This document shows, piece by piece, positions 60,942-64,000 of a DNA stretch of 64,000 nt. This DNA comes from an uncultured Oscillospiraceae bacterium (lineage in GTDB: Bacteria; Bacillota; Clostridia; Oscillospirales; Oscillospiraceae): NCBI GenBank assembly GCA_944387095.1, contig CALXDP010000001.1:1-64000 (forward strand), read 5' to 3'. The notes under the pieces are model-generated. The model was not told the origin of the DNA, searched no databases, and worked only from the letters and a program-made list of their open reading frames with translations. Position 1 is the stretch's first letter; every line of letters begins with the position of its first letter. The translations under genes and the position numbers were made by a program.

Positions 60942-60962
60942 GGGGGGCGCTCCGCGCCCCCC
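60942..60962 (+). terminator. Intercistronic hairpin
   Basis: GGGGGGCGC pairs with GCGCCCCCC around TCC. There is no T-run, so it is probably leaky or stabilising. Confidence 0.5.
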
Positions 60963-60992
60963 TCCCTTGAAAAGGAGCTGACGATAAGCAAG

Positions 60993-61937
60993 ATGAGGCG
61001 TTCATTTTCTCTTTTGGCGGCCTTGCCGCTGTGCCTGGCCCTGCTGTGCGCCTGCGCGGGGCCCGATCCCCAGGACGTTTCCTCCGCCGCTCCTTCCGCC
61101 GGTATTTCCGGAGAGCCCTCCGAGACCCCCTCGGAAGCCCCCGCCCAGCAGCCTTCCGAGGAGCTCTCTGAGGTCCCCCCTGAATCCCCTTCCCCGCGGC
61201 CTTCCGCGCCCCCCTCCCAAAATCCCACCTCCCCCCCTTCCAGCAAGCCTTCCCCGCCGCCTTCCGAGGAGCCGTCCGCGCCCCAGCCCGGCATGGCGCT
61301 GGACCGGTCTGAACTCGTGTTTACCGCCCCGGAGCACACCTTTCAGCTCACCGTCTCCTTCACGGGGATGGAGGACACCCCCGGGGTGGTCTGGACCTCC
61401 AGCGACGAGGGGGTGGCTGCGGTGGACGGCAGCGGCCTTGTCACCGCCATGGCGCCCGGCACCGCCACCATTACGGCAAAAAGTGACAACGGCCTTGCCG
61501 CCAGCTGCATCGTGCGCTGCCGGTGGGAGGAGGCTTCCGACCAGCCTATCGAGGTGGATCTCTCCGCCTTTGCCAACGCGGTGCTGTCCCAATATGACTT
61601 TGGCACCCCCAGTTTGGCCGGTGACGACTCCATTGCTCAGCATTTCTCCGGCCTGACCTCCATCAGCGCCCAGTAGCGGCTGGTGTATCTGTGCCAGGAG
61701 CCCAAGAACGACGCGGAGCTGGTGCTGATGGAAGTGGCCAACGCCGGCGATGTGGACGCGGTCAAGGCCATTCTCCAGGCCCGTATCAATACCATGACCA
61801 GCGGCGGGGCGTGGTTTCCGGAGTCCACACAGATCTGGGCCGACAGCTCCCGGATTGTCTCCAACGGCAGCTATATCATGATGGTCGTCCATCCCCAGTG
61901 CGACGCCATTGTCGGCGCGTTCCACGCCCTGTTCTGA
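60993..61937 (+). pseudogene. BIG2-DUF4358 lipoprotein interrupted by an in-frame TAG
   Basis: The frame from 60993 encodes a lipoprotein (LCLALLCACAGP) with a long Pro/Ser/Glu-rich tether and a BIG2-like domain (about 100-180). The start of a DUF4358 domain follows before a TAG at 61674. The same frame continues after the TAG for 87 codons (RLVYLCQEPKNDAELVLMEV ... YIMMVVHPQCDAIVGAFHAL), which is the rest of DUF4358 and aligns with the paralogue at 60394. One CAG-to-TAG change would explain it. Either the gene is recently inactivated or the amber codon is read through; the downstream half still looks conserved. The ribosome site AAGGAG is about 15 bp away, which is far. Confidence 0.8.
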
Positions 61938-61954
61938 TTTGATCCCACATACAT

Positions 61955-61988
61955 AGCGGGGGAAGCCCCTGAGCTTCCCCCGCTTCTT
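61955..61988 (+). terminator. Terminator before the MBOAT gene
   Basis: AGCGGGGGAAGC pairs with GCTTCCCCCGCT, then TCTTT. Confidence 0.75.
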
Positions 61989-62027
61989 TGCCCCGGTTCC
62001 GCCGAATTCTGACGAGAGGTGACGGCC

Positions 62028-63425
62028 ATGGTATTCTCCACCCCGTATTTTCTGTTCCTATATCTACCCGCTGTACTCTTCCTGTACTATATCTCCCCCT
62101 TCCGCTACCGGAACTTTATCCTGCTGGTCTTTAACCTGCTGTTCTATGGCTGGGGGGAGCCGGTATATATCCTGCTGATGATCTTCACCATCGTGCTGGA
62201 CTACTTTGCCGGTCTCATCGTCCACCGCTGCAAGCAGCGGGACGACGACAGGGGGGCCCGGTGGGCGGTGGGCGTCTCCCTGGCCCTTAACCTGGCCATC
62301 CTGTTTTTCTTCAAGTACTGGGACCTGGTGGCCACCACCCTCCAGTCCATCGGCGTCCCCATGCCGGTGCTGAACCTGACGCTGCCCATCGGCATCTCCT
62401 TCTACACCTTCCAGACCATGACCTATCCGGTGGACATCTACCGGGGGGACGCGGAGGTCCCCAAGAATTTGGTGAGCTTCGGCACCTTTGTCACCCTGTT
62501 TCCCCAGCTCATCGCCGGCCCCATCATCAAGTATAAAGAGCTGGCCGACCAGATGAACTTCCGCACCCACTCCCCCGAGCAATTTGCCTCCGGCGTGCAG
62601 ATGTTTACCATCGGCCTGGCCAAGAAGGTGCTGCTGGCCAACTCCATCGGCCAACTGTGGGACGTGTATCTGGCCACTCCGGGCGCGGAGCTGACCACGT
62701 TAGGGGCCTGGCTGGGCATTCTGGCCTTCTCCATGCAGCTCTACTTCGACTTCTCCGGCTATTCGGATATGGCCGTAGGCATGGGCCGGATGATGGGTTT
62801 CGAGTTTTTGGCTAACTTCAACTATCCCTACCTGGCCAAGTCCGCCACTGAGTTCTGGCGGCGCTGGCATATCTCCCTGGGCAGCTGGTTCCGGGAGTAT
62901 CTGTATATCCCTCTGGGGGGGAACCGGGTAAAGGCCCCCCGGCTGGTATTCAACCTGTTCGTGGTTTGGGCCTGCACCGGCATCTGGCACGGCGCCAGCT
63001 GGAACTTCCTGATCTGGGGACTGTACTACTTCCTCATCATTGTCTTTGAGCGGTTCTTCTTCTCCAAGGTGCTGAACAAACTGCCCGGCTGGGTGGGCCA
63101 CATCTATGGTCTGTTCATTGTCATGGTGGGCTGGGCCCTGTTTGCCGTGGAGGATTTTGCCGCCATGGGGCTCTACCTGAAGGCCATGTTCGGCATGGGC
63201 GCGGGGCTGCTGGACTCCAGCTTCCTGTACTACCTACGCAACTACCTGCCCATCCTGATCATCGCCATTTTGGCCTCCACCCCCTTGGCCGCCGCCCTGT
63301 GGAAAAAGCTGAGCGTCCGGGCCAGGCAGGTCGCCATTCCCGTCCTGGTACTGGCGGGGCTGGCTCTGGCCACCGCCTACCTGGTGGACGGCACCTATAA
63401 TCCCTTCCTCTACTTCAGATTTTAA
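62028..63425 (+). CDS. MBOAT-family O-acyltransferase (DltB/AlgI type)
   Basis: A 465-aa polytopic acyltransferase with about ten helices. The family core is visible: FPQLIAGPIIKYKEL, FDFSGYSDMAVGMGRMMGF, TEFWRRWHISLGSWFREYLY and the catalytic His in TGIWHGASWNFLIWG. It moves acyl (usually acetyl) groups across the membrane for transfer to a surface polysaccharide. GAGAGGTGA 8 bp before the ATG at 62028; the GTG at 62019 is within that site. It overlaps functionally with the DHHW protein 12 bp downstream, its usual extracellular partner. Confidence 0.95.
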   Translation: MVFSTPYFLFLYLPAVLFLYYISPFRYRNFILLVFNLLFYGWGEPVYILLMIFTIVLDYFAGLIVHRCKQRDDDRGARWAVGVSLALNLAILFFFKYWDLVATTLQSIGVPMPVLNLTLPIGISFYTFQTMTYPVDIYRGDAEVPKNLVSFGTFVTLFPQLIAGPIIKYKELADQMNFRTHSPEQFASGVQMFTIGLAKKVLLANSIGQLWDVYLATPGAELTTLGAWLGILAFSMQLYFDFSGYSDMAVGMGRMMGFEFLANFNYPYLAKSATEFWRRWHISLGSWFREYLYIPLGGNRVKAPRLVFNLFVVWACTGIWHGASWNFLIWGLYYFLIIVFERFFFSKVLNKLPGWVGHIYGLFIVMVGWALFAVEDFAAMGLYLKAMFGMGAGLLDSSFLYYLRNYLPILIIAILASTPLAAALWKKLSVRARQVAIPVLVLAGLALATAYLVDGTYNPFLYFRF

Positions 63426-63437
63426 GGAGGCGCTGAT

Positions 63438-64000
63438 ATGGGCAAAAAATATTCCATTTTTATCACCGTTCTGTTCTGCCTGTTCACCTTCGGCTTCGGC
63501 GCCGCCCTGCTCCTCCTCCCGGACCGGGAGTTCTCCGAACAGGAGAACCGCTATCTCACCCAGTTTGAGGCCCCCACGTTGGACAACGTCTTTGGGGAGA
63601 ACGGCGAATTCATGGCCAATTTTGAAAAATACGTCAACGATCAGTTCCCCCTGCGGGACGAGTGGATCCATCTGAAGGCCTGGTCGGAGCGCCTCATCGG
63701 CAAGCAGGAGAACAACGACGTCTACTTCGGCGGCGAGGGCCAGCAGACCCTCTTCGCCCAGTACACCCCCCCCTCTGACCTGGCCCAGCGGGTGGAGTAC
63801 GTCAACCAGCTGGGTGCCAATGTGGATGTGCCTGTCTACTTCGCCCTGATCCCCGACAAGAGCTATGTCTGGGCTGACCGCCTGCCAGACAACGCCCCCC
63901 TTGTGGACGACGGGTCTACGATTCAGCAGGCCCAGGGACTGGTCTCCGGGGACGTAAACTTCATCGACCTGTCCGGCGCCCTCAGCGGGGACGACGTGTT
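63438..64000 (+). CDS. DHHW/AlgX-like SGNH protein, partial
   Basis: At least 187 aa; the frame is open at the window end. A signal-anchor helix (FITVLFCLFTFGFGAALLLL) is followed by SEQENRYLTQFEAPT and NDQFPLRDEWIHLKAWSERL with YFALIPDKSYV, the N-terminal hallmarks of the DHHW/AlgJ-AlgX acetyltransferase family. The catalytic DHHW block would lie beyond the window. AAGGAGG precedes the ATG. It probably completes O-acetylation of a surface glycan with the MBOAT protein. Confidence 0.9.
   Translation, partial: MGKKYSIFITVLFCLFTFGFGAALLLLPDREFSEQENRYLTQFEAPTLDNVFGENGEFMANFEKYVNDQFPLRDEWIHLKAWSERLIGKQENNDVYFGGEGQQTLFAQYTPPSDLAQRVEYVNQLGANVDVPVYFALIPDKSYVWADRLPDNAPLVDDGSTIQQAQGLVSGDVNFIDLSGALSGDDV

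Overview
The window looks like a chromosome segment of an anaerobic, endospore-forming Firmicute of the Clostridia, probably Oscillospiraceae/Ruminococcaceae (Flavonifractor-, Lawsonibacter- or Oscillibacter-like). This rests on GC-rich coding DNA, strong AGGAGG ribosome sites, a spoVT gene and a forespore-type peptidase, CIRCE-controlled groESL, FeoAB, a PerR/reverse-rubrerythrin pair, and DUF4358/MBOAT/DHHW genes. The genus call is inference. There is no rRNA, CRISPR array, transposase, integrase or phage structural gene.

Layout. 0.4-4 kb: tRNA-Leu, a TerB/AAA+ ATPase, a zinc-ribbon/SH3 protein and an unknown 211-aa gene. 4-8 kb: accessory DNA with a frameshifted APH-like kinase and a cluster of uncharacterised membrane proteins, one of them frameshifted in a homopolymer. 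8-11.3 kb: a HAD phosphatase, rpoN, an operon of three small genes ending in a sigma region-4 protein, and tRNA-Thr and tRNA-Tyr. 11.9-16 kb: an alpha/beta hydrolase and a FecCD-type metal/cofactor ABC transporter behind a leader with an attenuator-like hairpin. 16-25 kb: groESL, acetyltransferase, lipid kinase, RNA methyltransferase, an HTH-NfeD fusion with a stomatin, an M23 peptidase and spoVT. 25-30.7 kb: an SLH surface protein and ppx-ppk. 30.8-36.8 kb: a maltodextrin locus (malQ, lacI-type regulator, two permeases, binding protein) with two LacI-type operators. 36.9-43 kb: GH25 lysozyme, the feo iron operon with a DtxR regulator, and an AraC/GlcG pair. 43-51.7 kb: acetyltransferase, asparaginase, flavin oxidoreductase, P-loop protein, perR-rubrerythrin, two metallo-beta-lactamase-fold proteins and a GH13 amylase. 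51.8-53.1 kb: an AT-rich two-gene island. 53.6-59.4 kb: trmL, pgk, tpiA, gpmI and eno. 59.6-64 kb: udk and a DUF4358-MBOAT-DHHW envelope-acylation cluster that runs off the end.

Genes that appear to work together: the DtxR protein and GTTAG-N6-CTAAC sites with feo; the LacI protein and CGnAAACGTTTnCG palindromes with the maltodextrin genes; PerR with reverse rubrerythrin; HrcA (via CIRCE) with groESL; forespore promoters with spoVT and the M23 gene.

The most unusual signal is an architecture seen at five unrelated loci (the 211-aa gene, tRNA-Tyr, groEL, eno, pgk). The gene's 3' end, usually together with its terminator hairpin, is present twice as a diverged direct repeat around a spacer. 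The spacers at groEL, eno and pgk share sequence blocks in the same order, which suggests a family of gene-end-associated elements or a recurrent recombination process. In eno the two copies differ mainly at synonymous positions, so the displaced end looks like part of another once-functional enolase rather than a freshly decayed duplication.
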